DNA of 64,000 bases from Termitomyces sp. T153 (lineage: Eukaryota; Basidiomycota; Agaricomycetes; Agaricales; Lyophyllaceae): the NCBI GenBank assembly GCA_018296165.2, contig JACKQL020000006.1, positions 744,001-808,000 on the forward strand, in the 5' to 3' direction. Under the pieces are notes generated by a model. It saw only the letters and a list, made by a program, of their open reading frames with translations, did no database searches and was not told the origin of the DNA. Position numbers and translations under genes: made by a program. This document shows positions 23,409 to 35,639 of the stretch, piece by piece (the first letter of the stretch is position 1; the number at the start of each line of letters is the position of its first letter).

Positions 23409-24560
23409 TGATGTGCTCCTATGCCACCTAGTGCCATGCAGGAAACCTAAAAAAAGAACCTGACACTAGTGACTAGATAGGGTAGCTGGCAGTAGGAAGT
23501 TAATAGTTGAGGGTGAGTCAGTAACCATCCCAGAGAATGAGAGTGAATATGGGTGTGAAGTGTGAATTTGGAAGGATTGCTAGCGCTAGCCTAAGTCACT
23601 AGATGGTAACAGAGGATTGCAAGTGCAATAAAACAAATGAAGACAAATTCATTGCTAAGGTAAAGCAAGCTTTAACAGTGAAAGAGGAGTTGGGTAGAGA
23701 AAGGAATGGAGGAGTAGTAACAAGGAGACCAAACAGAGGATGAACACAAACTAATCGCTAGCCATAGGCACTAGCATTGTGAGTCAAAATAACACTAAGG
23801 GAACCTGTAGTTGGTACCATGCAAGGTCAAAGTCGAAGTCAGCAAGACTTGTTGCTAAGTCATTTTTGATGGAGAGTGAGATATAGAGTAAGCAATAGAG
23901 GCAAATAAAATTTCAAGCTGGTAAGCTTAGAGATAGAGGGATTCAATAGAAGTAGTATTCAATGAGGATAAAGTTTAGTGATTAAGTGTCTATGTACAAG
24001 CAGTATTTATACTGTTCAAAGGTATAGTATAGGAAAAGAAACAAATAGTTGCCCCTAGCAATGGCATCTACCAACATGTTTATGATACATACAAAGTGTC
24101 AATCTGTAACCAAGTGAAAAAAATTAAGTGAAGTCTATGTGTTGCCTAATTGCAATAAATCTCAAAAAAGATGAGTCCAATGTCAATACCTGAAGTGTAG
24201 ATGCCATTCAAGTATGTTGGTAAGCTTGACAAGTAAAATGATAAGTAAGAAGTTGCATGACTGGCAATATGTCCATATATGGTGGGAGAAAGCCATGTTG
24301 TTGGCAAGAAGTCACTAGCAATTGTCACTAAGAAAGGTCTTGGCCTTGTTGTTCTAAACCCAAAGTTCAGACTCCACATGATGTTCCTCATGATTGACAA
24401 GTCTTGTGGTTGCTAAAATCTCATGCAAAGGCTATGTCATTCCAGACCTTGGGGCTAGGCCTCATGTGCTAAGTGTTGTGACTTGCCATGTCAAAATAGT
24501 AAGCTGCCACTCAGTCCAAAATTGCCAAAATTGATGCTCAGCAACAAATGTGTCTTATCA
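23409..24560 (-). repeat. 3' LTR of F4
   Basis: 1,152 bp, from TGATGTGCTCC to TCTTATCA on the plus strand (TG...CA ends). Its low-coordinate 390 bp is repeated at 33364-33754, and the other end at 21867-22458. Confidence 0.9.
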
Positions 24561-24573
24561 TCCTCCCCTATCC
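24561..24573 (-). other. Polypurine tract of F4
   Basis: On the minus strand this reads GATAGGGGAGGA directly before the 3' LTR. It is the expected primer site for plus-strand DNA synthesis and fixes the orientation of the element. Confidence 0.8.
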
Positions 24574-24756
24574 TGAAATCCTGACTGTCCTCAGTCAATC
24601 CAAGGTCTTGTGATTGCTTGCTTGGTCCATGCACCTAGATTAATGAGAATGAAAACAGTTGGCAATTTCACTTGAACTTCATCAATACTCCTTGATTTCT
24701 TCTTATCTCCTCCACATCTCAATCTTATTGCCATATCATTCAAACTTGCCTCTCAG

Positions 24757-26512
24757 TTGGAGAAGATCACTATGGCCCATGCTTTCCTTGATTGGGTAGC
24801 CCACCTACTCTCTAGGGCCCATGCATTATTGGCAAAGGATCTTCACTTGGTAGTCACCATCATGTTCAAAACCTGGCTTTGATGGTTTAAGACTGTGGGG
24901 AGTGGGGTCAAGTGGCCCAAGTTGGCAACAGTCAAGAAGGAGTGTCGTCAGCTTGATGAGCAGTACAGAGGTGAAGAGTGGATTCAGCCTTTTAACATGC
25001 ACTTTGTAAGTTCTTTGTTTACTTCTTTCTTAGTGACAACTTTAATGACTTTGCTAGGCTCCTGTCAATCCCTTGTTGGAGTTTTTCTGGAAGATCTGAT
25101 GGTGGGAATGATGGTAAGTGCCCTGGCAGTTGCTAGTGCTAGTGATACTGCTAAGGTAATGTTAGCTTTTTGAGGACTTGTCTTTGGATGACCAATTCTT
25201 CTTCCAGCACCTGCTAGGTGTGTTAATGGTGGCAAGGGGGGAGGAGTGGAGCAAGGGCCACAGGGGCAAGGATAGGGCAAATTGTGGGGACATTAGAGAG
25301 GCTGGCCCCTCAACTCCCAAGATTGTGGCAGGCAGCATTGCTAAGGGGTTGGCAACAACCCAAGGAGCAATTGGAAGGGGAAGGGCAATGCCAGGGAGGA
25401 GGAGAAAAACAAAGAAGAACAATTGGAAGTAAGTTATTGTTCTTTTGCTAATCCTTAGCAACATTAACTAATCTTTTTGCAGGAACAAATTGAAGGAATG
25501 TTTATAGACAAACAATTGGCAAAATGGCTCCACTGGCAAAAGGCCTTAATGGTGGTAGATACAGGAATGGGGGCTGGAGTAGTGTTGAAGAAGGCAAAGA
25601 GAAAGTAAACTGTGTTGCTAGAGAAGCAACAGGCTTGCAAATGAGAACATGGGGCAGTAGGTTTATTAGTGATCTTTTCCTACCTTTTGCTAACTGCCTT
25701 TCTCTAGTATGACAACTGCTGGGCCAAAAACAACTCCAAGGGCTGCTGGTACCCCACTGGGACCTTGCCCTGCTATCACTGTGACAGCACCAGGAAGGGC
25801 TGCTCACATAGTGAGAAATCATCATGGAGTACTGGCAGGAAGAGTCTGACATCTGTTGCTAGTGTGAAGCAACTGAGGACTGTCACTAGTGAGGAGGGAG
25901 AGAAGGAAGTGGAAGATGTGGAGATGAATAAGAAGACTCTGTTGGCAATGATTGCTGAGGTGGAGCTAATAACTAGTGACATGGAGGTTGAGGGTGGAGA
26001 GGAATTTGAGGTGGCAGCAATAACCATGGAGGAGGATACAGAAGAGGATGAGGGCAAGGACATCAAGAAAGTCCAACAATGGGTGAGTAAATTTGTTTGC
26101 TAACATTTGTTTGCTAATACTTTTGCTAGGGGATCTAGAGCAGCATGCCATTGCAACAGGTTGGTGACAATAAGTTGGAATGGCTGGGTAAGGACCTGGC
26201 CTAGCCAACACCACTAACACTAGCAGTGTTGTTAATGGATTTTGATGAGAGGGCTGCTGGAGTAGAGAGGAGGTTTTAGAGGGAGTTGGAGGTGGCATGG
26301 GAGGAGCTATTGGCAGTCAGAGCAAGGTGGTTGTTAATGGCAGTGGCAGGTTACAGAAGCAACTGTTAGGCCTTCTTGGCCTGGCAGCAAGAGAACAACA
26401 TTGGCAAGAAGGACTGGAAGGAGGAGGAGTTGGGGGAAGTGCCTGACAATGATGCTGACCTCAATGCTTACAAACCACCTCTCCCCCTGTATATAAATTT
26501 TGTTATTTGTAG
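24757..26512 (+). CDS. Antisense spliced gene inside F4, Cys-motif protein
   Basis: Opposite to gag-pol and between integrase and 3' LTR. The first exon (ATG at about 24757, possibly open further upstream) ends EEWIQPFNMHF before GTAAGT at about 25007. Further splice pairs fit at about 25059, 25112, a third GTAAGT near 25429 with an acceptor near 25482, one pair near 25608-25710, and one near 26082-26129. The central exon holds a Cys cluster (YDNCWAKNNSKGCWYP, then LPCYHCDSTRKGCSHSE, about 25711-25816), followed by a basic then strongly acidic segment (EEDTEEDEGKDI) and a C-terminal helical part (WQQENNIGKKDWKEEE). All internal stops I see are TGA where CGA would fit, as expected from CpG loss. 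The Cys spacing hints at a small zinc-binding, DNA-related domain. Function unknown; now a pseudogene or nearly so. Confidence 0.65.
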
Positions 26513-26519
26513 CATGGAC

Positions 26520-27060
26520 ATAGACTAGCCTCCTTAAGGGGCTTCATAGCTTTTATGTACACTGCAGACTGGCCCCCTTTAGGGGCTCAAAATGTATAAT
26601 ACTTCCAAGCATTTGAAAACAATAAGTGAAAGCAAGGAAAAGCAAGAAAAAGCAAGACAAATAAGTCAGTATGCACTGGTAACTGTTGCTTGATGCTAGC
26701 AATAATGGAGGAAACACTCAGTAAATCATCATGGCAAAAAACCTCCAGAGGCATGCCAAGTGCTAGCAACAAATAGCAAAGCACAGCATCAAAAGCAAAA
26801 GAATAGTAAGGTAGAATGTCTGTGAAGGGCTTTTTTTAAACAATGTAATATGAAGAATGAATAGCAAAAACAAAAGGACTTAATATTTTTGTAGGTATGT
26901 TGATGGTTTTTCTGAGAACTAGCAAATGGTCTAGTGAGACAAGATGCCAAGTCAAGAAAGATCACTAGGGCTTAGCAATGGGTGTGATTTGAATTTTCCT
27001 TGCTGGCAATAATGCCAGCATTGTCATCATCTATGAGATTGGTTTGCTCAAGTTCACAAA
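26520..27060. other. F4 spacer between antisense gene and integrase
   Basis: A-rich with many AGCAA repeats, no coding frame supported on either strand. It would contain the 3' end of both opposing transcripts. Confidence 0.45.
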
Positions 27061-27061
27061 G

Positions 27062-30000
27062 TCATGAAGCATTGATGTCAAAAGCATTGCTAGGCACTGA
27101 GATGTGTTCTCTAGCAAAATAGGGTACCAAGCAAAAGGCAGTTATGGAGCAATGCAGCACTGAACCATATTGTTCACAAAGGATGTAAGTGCCACCACAG
27201 TTACAAGAGATCACTACCAATGGGCCTAAGTAACAAGGCTTCATTTTCTTATTGTGGGTTACTTCAATTCTAGTGTTCCTCATTAGTATGAGGTTTCTAG
27301 CTTGGAAATTGTAATTGCAAATTATAGCAGCATATTCTGCTTCAAAACAAATGGTGGCTAGGTGGCAAGTGCTAAGGACATTGTCATGAAGGTGGTCAAG
27401 GTCCTCTTAGCAACATTGAATATTGATTGCTTGGTAGGCTATGAGGTCTGTTGTCAACAAGAATGAGTTTGGCAGTAGTTGCAAATATGTTGCTTCCACT
27501 ATGTTGGCTTGTAGCAGAGGGTGGGTACCAGTTGTTGCATAGTAAGGGGAGCAACCAATTTGCTTGTGAACTGTAACATGTTCTGACCAAAACACAGAGT
27601 AAGTAGCTGTACTCCACCTAGACTGATCACCATCAACTGCTTTGAAGAGGGCTTGGCAAACATTGAAATGAAGTCACTCAACTATACTGTTAGTGCACTT
27701 ATTATAATCTGAGATCCAAATATGGTGCAAGTTATACTTCTTTGCTAAGTAGGTGGCTGCTTTCAAGAATGGGGGTCCATTGTTGGTAATGATTTTGCTA
27801 AGGGCTCCCCAGCAACAGATGACATCCTCATACAACCATTTGGCAATGGCTTCAGTGTTCTCTCTAGCAAGCATGCATAACTTGGGGTAATGAGTTAGCA
27901 AACAATGTCCTTGAATGATATATTTGAACTTGTTGGAGGGGGGCATGAACATGGTGTCAATATATATCTTGCTGAACAAAGGTGCAGGTGTAGTGATAGT
28001 TGGCAGGATGAGAACTTTGGTTGTTTGATGGACCTGGCATAGGTGGCAAGTCCAAATGTACCACACTATATCAGCACTAACTTGAGGCCACCAGAATCAT
28101 TCTAGAAGGGCTGAGCAGGTAGCAAAAAGGCCTCTATGTCCCAAGTCATTGTGCATGGCTTTTAAGACTTGTAGGCAACTGGTGGTAGGAACAAACAGCT
28201 TGTGAGCACCATCTCAACTTTGTTGCCAAAGCTTGCTGCCAGTGATAAAGAATATTGAGGCATAGTGAACAAAGGTAGCATACTCATTGTTGCTAAGGCC
28301 TTTAGGTCTGATGAGGTTATTAAGCCATTCCTCAACTAGAAGCAAGCAAGTGTTGCTAGCAATAGCTTTAGCACTGTGTGGTATGTTGTTATAGGTGGTA
28401 GTGTCATCATCATGGAGAGGCTAAATATTGTCACTGTTCACTAGTTATGGGGCTTTGCTTGCATTGCTAACAAAGGTTGCTAAAGGTTGGAGAGGCTGGA
28501 ACTTGACTAGAGGGGGTAGGCAATGGGAAGCTGTGGATACTTGGCAAAGGAGTGGTAGCAGCAGCTGAACTTGGTGAATGAAGTCATGCAAACAATCAAT
28601 CCAATTTTCATAGACAGAGTTGTTGCTATTGTTGGGAGGGGGGTTGCTAGGCTGAAGCAGGTGTCACAAAAGACCATCAGGGCCATGGAAAGTTCCTTTG
28701 ATGTGAATGAGCTCAAAGTGGAACATCAATATCACTATGATCCAGTGGTTCATGCTAGTGGAGGGCTGGATGTCAGGGTTCTGTAGCATACTCTTGATGT
28801 AGTGAGCATCAACTTTGATGATAAGGTTCCTGATGCCAATAAGGTACATTTGCAAAGCTTGAAGCACTCAATAAAGTCCATAGAGTTCCAACTTTGGCTG
28901 ACTGAATCTGACTTCTCTGTCATTAAGCATAATTGACTCAAAGTGATTGTAGGAGCATTCTTTGTAGTTGTTGCTAGTGCACTGACAAAGATAATAACTG
29001 ACAGCAATATATGATGTGTTGACCACTAAGATGACAGAGTCAGGCAATTCATAGTCAATAGGAACTAGGGGCTTAGCATCTTGTAAAGCTTTAACAAATT
29101 TATCTGGTCTGGGCCAAACTCAAAAGAAATGCCAACATGAGTGAGTTTTGTTAAGTTGTTGGTGTGGCAAGTGAAATTCTTGACAAAAATCCTAAGAACT
29201 CCAACTGTACCTAGAAAGGCTTGGACTTCTGATAGCAACTTGCAAGAACTCCAGCACTTGATAAGGGCTAAGTGACTTTTGTCAGGGATACAACTACCAG
29301 GAGTGCAAACATGACCAAGGATTTTGAAGGTTGGAGGGCACAAAACAAGCTTGTGACTAGAGAAGGTGCTGCCACAATATCTCATTCACTGGAGAATTCT
29401 GTTAGAGAGTTCAGAGAACTCCCATAGTGCTAGGTGGACATTTGGGTTAGTGGGGTGCTTGGTGGGTTTAGCATTAACAATCTTCCAGTCCTTGGGTCCT
29501 TTAGTGCCAATGTCACTGATAAAGCTGAGTATGTTATGGGGGATCTCTGGCTGCAATATGAAGGTGATGTTGGTGTGGAATATTGGCACAGAGTGGGTCC
29601 AACCCATTGGCAAGGTCACTAAGCAAAGAGTGCCAAAAGGAGTCTGGAATATTGTTAAGTCATGTGAAGCTGGGTCAATAAGTTGCTCATCATAGCCAAC
29701 ATATAGGTTGAGTGTGGTGCCACAAATGCATCCAGCAAAAGATTCAGCTACATGATCTGGGAAAGGCAGTACTCCAGAATAGTGAATGGTGACACAGTTT
29801 AGTAGCTCTAGACTGTGTACAATCCTGAGCTTACCATCCTCCTTGAGGACACAAAACTGTTGTGAGCAATAAGTGGAGTTTGAAGGCTCATAGACACCTG
29901 CCTTGATCTTATTGTGAATGATTTTGCATATTTCCTTCTCTAGTCCTAGGGGTATGGGGCAATTGTGCTGGACCCAGGGTATGTGTGGAATTGTTGGTAT

Positions 30001-31409
30001 GCATACTGGTGGAAAGAAGTTGGGGCACAAACTTCCTCATTCAAAGTCTTCCCAAGCAAAAGCCTTTTCTTGCTTGGCAACTATGTTAACAAGAACATTG
30101 ATTTTGTCACTAGTGAGAAAGCCCCATGTTGTGGTCTTTGATGAGTTTCACTTGCCATTTGCTAGTGAATTGCTGGATTGGTACAAAGGGCAGTGAATTT
30201 GGGTCAAGTGGAGGCATTGTTGCTAGTGGATCACCAATAATGTGTTGCTCAATTCAAAAGTCATCACTGACATGGCTGGCAACTGGTTTGGTTTTGATAG
30301 CAATTGGCTTGTACTTCTTCTTTACCTGGACTCCTTTTTGCTTGGGGGGTTTGTTAGCAACAAATTGAGCAGGGAAAGGGATGTTAACATAGGTGGGGGC
30401 AGTGTCCGTATTGTTTGTATCAAGAGGTAAAGTCTGTCCAAGAATCAAAGGATTAGATGTATCAGTGGAAACAAGATAAGAATGAGGCAGAAGGGACAAG
30501 TCAGAAAGGTTGCTAGCAGTAGTGTAAAGATATGCTAGGGCAGAGTTTGTCTGTATGTTAAAATTGGTAAGTACAATGTCTTTGTCCAAATTACAAGAAG
30601 CTATACAAGTTGCTAAACCAGTTGAATGATCATGGCTAATAACAACCACTATGTTGCTATCATTGTTGTCAATGTCTTTGATGATGAAAGCAGCAGGGTG
30701 CTTCAGTTTTGAAGTGAATGTTTTGGCAATTGTTTCTTTTGGATTTACCATGTGGAAAGGTTGGAATAGTGCATTGCATGCCAGCATTGGGGTCCACGAT
30801 AGTTATAGTGGTCTTGATGTTGCTAAGGGTGTTGACCACACTTTGAGTTAAAACCTTAAAGGGGCATTTGAGAAGAATGCTGTAGGTGGGGGACTGTATA
30901 ACATGGATTTGCAAATAAACTGTTATGTCACCAATGGTGCAAGGTACAGTATGAGCAAGTCCTAGCAATTGATCCATAGTACCATTAGTGCTCTGCATAT
31001 TCAAAACAATGTTGGGGTTGTAGGATAGACCAAGGTTGCTAGCAATTTCTGCAGACATTCAAATAATCTGTGAGCTGCTGTTATGGATGCATTCTACTTC
31101 TTCTTTGTTGCCAATTAGCATTATGACAGAATGAAGTGACTGTGAATCCTTAGCAACAGTGAGCACCACTGGCTCTTCTCCATGGAGTAGTAAATCAATG
31201 TAGGCTTCAATGGGGTTGACAGATGCAAAGAGAGCCCTATTCAAGGTAAGTCCATTGGATCCAAGTGAAAACTGGGGTACTTCAATAGTGAATGTTAGCA
31301 AAATATCTTCAAAAATGTTGCTGGGGTCCTGTATGGTGTTAGTGCTAGTGCCTACAAGTTGTTTGGGCATAATGGCTGTTGATTCCTGATGTGCTGTAAT
31401 ACTGAGCAA
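27062..31409 (-). pseudogene. F4 pol: protease, reverse transcriptase, RNase H, integrase
   Basis: Protease: 31409-30669 with LNMQSTNGTMDQ and SPTYSILLKCPF. RT: 214-residue open frame 30030-29386 with IPHIPWVQHNCPIPLG, GVYEPSNSTY, LPMGWTHSV, and FISD in place of the usual F/YVDD. The RT C-terminus and RNase H continue in pieces to about 28500. Integrase: CHLCQVHQTTKVLI (zinc region), then YIDTMFM with the first Asp, ITNNGPPFL where the second catalytic Asp is Asn (27782-27784), and SIVE with the Glu (to 27674). The C-terminal segment 27283-27062 has KMKPCYLGPLVVI. Frames are broken by several stops. No chromodomain is seen. Confidence 0.88.
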
Positions 31410-33240
31410 AGTTTGCCAACTGAAACCATGACCTTAGTTCTTAAAACCCATTCAAAGACTGCCTTGGACTGTTCAATGTTGTAGATGGGTGGCATAGTTT
31501 GATAGGTGCCATCATTAGACCTGTTGGGTGCAGCAAAATTCCTGTTAGCAGGAGGGGCATAGCAACCAGGGATGCCAGAAAATGGGTGGACAGGAGGCTG
31601 AGCAACAGGTTCCTTAGCAACAGGCAGTTGTTTGTTAGTGATGGTTTGTTCAGATGCTTTGCCTTTGTCTGCAGGCTTAGTGGCAGGAGCTGGAGTAGAG
31701 TCAGAAGAGGATGAGGTCACCACAGTGTTGCTAGTTGAGAGTGCTGCCTTGGGCATATTGTTTCCTGGTCAATATGCCATGCAGGGAACTTGTACCCCAT
31801 CAAACTTTTTGCCAGGTCATCTGAGTGCAAAGAGTTTGCATTCCAAAGCCTTGATGAGTTCTTCCTTGCTTAGCACCCAGCCAATAGCAATGTCCTGTTT
31901 GCATAATCTTGTGAATTAGCAACTGCTGCATAGCCACTTGGTCTGGGTCAGGATTAGTGTTAGAAGAGAGTCTGCTAGTTACAATCTGTTCTGGGTTAAG
32001 TCTGTGCCATTCCTCAATCTGTTTCATGTAGAGCTGTTTGTTGAAATAGTTTGGAATCATAGCACTGGATGGTAAAATGATCTTGCCTTCAGTGTTGCAA
32101 TGGATCTTACTCTGTTGAGTCATTTGCTCCAATTTCATACAAGTGCTGCAGACCATGGTGTGACCTGTTTCACTACAGAAGTGGCAAGTGCTATGGGCAA
32201 ACGGTTGACAAGGCTGGGTGTTGTTGGTCAAAAGGGCTTCTAGATGTTGCAAGGCACTGAAAATTGCTATGGTTGTTGCTAATTCCAGGGTTTCCTGCTT
32301 AGGCATAGGCAATAGCAAAACTGGTGCAGTAACAATTGGCAATGACAAAGAAATACCTCTGGTGCCATTGCTGGTCTTGGCATAGAGGTGTCCATGCCCT
32401 TTAGAACCCACTTGGCACTCTCAAAGACTTAGTCAACATCATAGGGGTTCTTAGAATGGTGGTTGGGAAGAGTGATTTCAAGTCAGCAAACAATTTTAGA
32501 CCATAGCAATGTGGAGATACTTTGTTGGAATAAGCAATGTTCCTCATTGTGATGGAGCTTGCCATTAGTGAGTAACCATCTAGCAATACATTGGAAATCC
32601 CAGTAGTAGTCAGAGAATCTGCCCAAAGTTGCTAAGCCACTGTTAAAGGTCTAGTTGACAAGTTGTTTGAGGTTGTCAAGGTTATAACAAGCACTAGCAT
32701 CAGTGCAAGGGTACAACCTGAGGACTGCCACCTTCCATTGCTGATAAGTAAAAGGTTGAGGAGCATTATTGCTGATGGTTACATTGTTGCCAAATTCAAG
32801 TAAGCCAAACCAGGTTTCTGCCATGTTGTATAAAATATATCTTGCCATGTATTCCTTCTTCTGAGTGTTGTCAGCAATGCTACAGTCAGCAAAAAGGTAC
32901 TCAAGTTCCTTGAAGTATTGGGGGAGTTCCCTCTCTCATGCCACTTTAGTGCAGTAGTATCATTGTGTGACAGCATTCTAGCATGCTGAGTGATGGGGTC
33001 ATTGTTCATAGTAACAATTGTTAGTATTAGTGGTGGAAGGGGGTTAGTTGATGAGTGAGGGATAGATTGGGCTTCTGGAAAGGAGATAGAGTTGGTTGGA
33101 GTGAGAGGCAAAAGGGGTGCATTGAGAAAACTTTTGATAAAGGCACCTGGGAAGTTGGCAAGGATTTTGCTAATGTCACAAAGGTTTCTAGTGGTTTTGA
33201 GTTTGTTGGCAAGAGGTCAAGGTTGAGTCATGGGTGAAGA
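31352..33240 (-). pseudogene. F4 gag
   Basis: Structural protein remains. The N-terminal Pro/Ser-rich part at about 33212-32990 leads into the conserved helix region (NDTTALKWHERGN, MARYILYNMAETWFGLLEFG, FTYQQWKVAVLRLYP; about 32965-32660). A Cys/His stretch CHFCSETGHTMVCSTC (about 32180-32130) replaces a classic zinc knuckle. Part of the following linker is Pro/Ala-rich (31756-31520). Several frameshifts and stops. Confidence 0.8.
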
Positions 33241-33342
33241 ATACTGAGGGGTCAAGAACAAAGACTGGAGTAGTTCACTAAAGATTTCCAAGCAACTTTT
33301 TGCTTGAGCTCTGGTTTCTGGTGGAATGGTTAACTTCAAAAA

Positions 33343-33360
33343 CCCTCATGGTGGGCTCCA
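33343..33360 (-). other. tRNA-type primer binding site of F4
   Basis: On the minus strand TGGAGCCCACCATGAGGG follows three bases after the LTR end CATCA. It begins with TGG, the complement of a tRNA CCA end, so F4 uses tRNA priming. The tRNA cannot be named from this. Confidence 0.7.
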
Positions 33361-33363
33361 AAA

Positions 33364-33754
33364 TGATGTGCTCCTATGCCACCTAGTGCTGTGCAGAAAA
33401 CCTAAAAAGGGAACCTGACACTAGTCACTAGATAGGGTAGTTAGCAGTAGGAAGTTAATAATTGAGGGGGAGTCAGTTACTGTCCCAGAGAATGAGAGCA
33501 AATATGTGTGTAAAGTGTGAATTTGGAAGGATTGCTAGCACTAGCCCAAGTTGCTAGATGGTAATGGAGTGTTGCAAGTGTGATAAAACAAATGAAGAAA
33601 AATTTGTCACTAAGGCAAAGCAAACTTTAATGGTGAAAGAGGAGTTGGGTAGAGAAAGGAATGGAAGAGTGGTAACAAGGAGACTGAACAGAGGATGAAT
33701 GCAAACTAATTGCTAGCTGTAGTTGCTAGCATTGCTGAGTCAAGATAACACTAA
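33364..33754 (-). repeat. Truncated 5' LTR of F4
   Basis: Matches the inner 390 bp of the 3' LTR beginning at 23409 (TGATGTGCTCCTATGCCACC) with scattered substitutions. It stops at about 33754, where other sequence begins, so the U3 part and target duplication are lost. Confidence 0.85.
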
Positions 33755-33936
33755 GTGCTGGTACATTTCTTTATATGCTTCAAAAATTGCCCTAATCCAC
33801 AGTGAACAGTGGTTTTGTTCATCTTTTTCTTGAAGAAAATATTGGTTCTGGCACCTGGTGGAAATTGGGTATGGGCTTATGGTACAAGGACACTTTGTAG
33901 GCCCATTTGTTAAATCCAATTTTTGTCAAATACTGA

Positions 33937-34847
33937 TTTGATTTGATTTGATCTTTATATTTTCATTTGAGCCCTATTTTACACATGACCTTAGTGTCCT
34001 AGGACCCACAGTACATATTGGGGGGGTGGTAATTATGGACACTCCAACTAGTTCTCCAGCCCGATCCCTTTTTAGCTGATGCCAGTTACACCTCATAGCC
34101 ACTTTACTACAATTTGACTTTGTCAGAGTTCATACTACTTCCCACCCTAAGTCCCACACCATCTGCCACTAATGTGCTATCCCAATTTCTCAACCCAGCT
34201 GTACTTGGCAGGGCTTACTGTGTGCATGTTGGTATTGTCCCATGACAAGGCGCTCACCCAGCTCCAGGCTCCCACTCCCACATACCAGTAAGGGCCTCAC
34301 GACAAATCCTTCCCCACACCCAGATGCTACCTTCGGAAGATCAATCCTGAGATTCGGAACCCATGATGGAATGAGCCAGTAGTCAGCCTAGTGACAGCAT
34401 GCCGCACCTTTTTGGCTTAGGCACCTGATCAAACTGGCTGACATGGTTATTAGCCTCACCGAACCCATCTGATGGACCACACAATAATGTCAGCAGCCTG
34501 ATCGAACTATTGACTCCTATCCTCATGCCTACCCATGCCACGACCCACTTGGTCAGCAAAGGCCTAGACCCTCTCCCAAATCCATCACACTGAGGAAACT
34601 TTCTCTTTTTTCTGATTGCCTCATTGAACCATGTGCTGATTGGTCAGTCCTGGTCGGCCTGCACTACAAAGCCTGCCTAATCAACATGTGTGGGTGGTGG
34701 CTTTCCGGTGGCATTGAATTAACCCACATGGTGTCTAAGGTGTTTTCCACACAGGCGCACTCAGCCAGAGTCAAAACCCCAACCTTGCACTTGTAAGTCA
34801 GGTGACCTGCTTTGGGACATAATGGTGCCAGCTGAGCCACTGTGCCC
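33937..34847 (-). mobile_element. SINE-like retroposon with target duplication
   Basis: A 911-bp insert flanked by the 16-bp direct repeat TTTTGTCAAATACTGA (33921-33936 and 34848-34863). On the minus strand it starts GGGCACAGTGGCTCAGCTGG, which resembles a tRNA head with a pol III A box; a B-box-like GGGTTTTGACTC follows about 65 bp on. It ends in a short AAATC tandem tail next to the target duplication. There is no coding frame. It keeps many CpG sites while its surroundings have lost them. This is long for a SINE, so a tRNA head joined to another sequence is likely. Confidence 0.65.
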
Positions 34848-34863
34848 TTTTGTCAAATACTGA

Positions 34864-35639
34864 ATCACATGATCTTTCACTCACATGAAAAGCTTTCATA
34901 GACAATGAACTGGAGCTGGCATCTGCCCACCAGAGTGGATGAAGGCTGGCTGGGAAGGTCTGTCTCTCTCTGTGTCAAAAAAAACTGTCTGTCTCTTCAT
35001 TAAATTGTCTTGCACCAATTGAAGAATGTACATAGATGGCCTACCAGATCAGATGACCTACTGGATCCAATGTCTGTTCAGTGGACTGGACATCAGCTAG
35101 CAGTCCACAAGTTCCACCAATTCAATCAAATTGTCTTGTACCAGTCTTGCTAATTTTTTCTTCACCTACTCAGGGGCACATAGATTTCAGATAACCTTGA
35201 AGAACTACACTAGCAGTGACAAAATCCAATTTGTTGCTGATGTCACCAATACCAATGAATATCTGTCTTTCTATTGTCCCTTCTATTGTACATCTTGGCA
35301 GACAGACTGGAGGAAAACTTTTACAACAAAATTTTCTTTAAGAATACCTAATATTGTGGAAAGATTGCTGATATTGATCATCATCTGCCACACATCACTT
35401 GCACCTCTTCACATCAACCAATCATCTTGTATGGGGCTCATAACAATTTTCCTTTCCCATGTCATATGTGCAGCCACATATATTCCAGGAAATCTCCTGC
35501 TGGCAGGCACACTCTTTGACACCTCATTTGCACCATGAATTTGAATGCTATGATGAAGTGCCAGCAGCACAAGTGACCAAAACCTACAGTTCTCAGGCAA
35601 AGAGATCTTATGCCTGCTGAAGAAAAGACAAGAGTCATC
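34864..35639. other. Upstream of KDZ gene, no clear product
   Basis: A plus-strand open frame at 35131-35538 (135 residues) has no motif that I know. It may contain worn N-terminal exons of the KDZ gene that follows. Confidence 0.35.

Larger units (their letters stand above)
23409..33754 (-). mobile_element. F4: large Ty3/Gypsy element with an antisense gene
   Basis: Minus-strand LTR retrotransposon of about 10.3 kb. Order from 5': truncated 5' LTR (33754-33364), tRNA-type primer site, gag with Cys motif, protease, RT, RNase H remains, integrase, a 2.4-kb tail carrying a plus-strand gene, polypurine tract, and full 3' LTR (24560-23409). The family is common in Agaricomycetes. Many stops and loss of CpG show that it is inactive. 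Confidence 0.9.

Noticed and set aside
29366..29695. Plus-strand frames opposite the F4 reverse transcriptase
   Set aside because: The minus strand reads clear RT motifs over the same bases; the plus frames are shadows.
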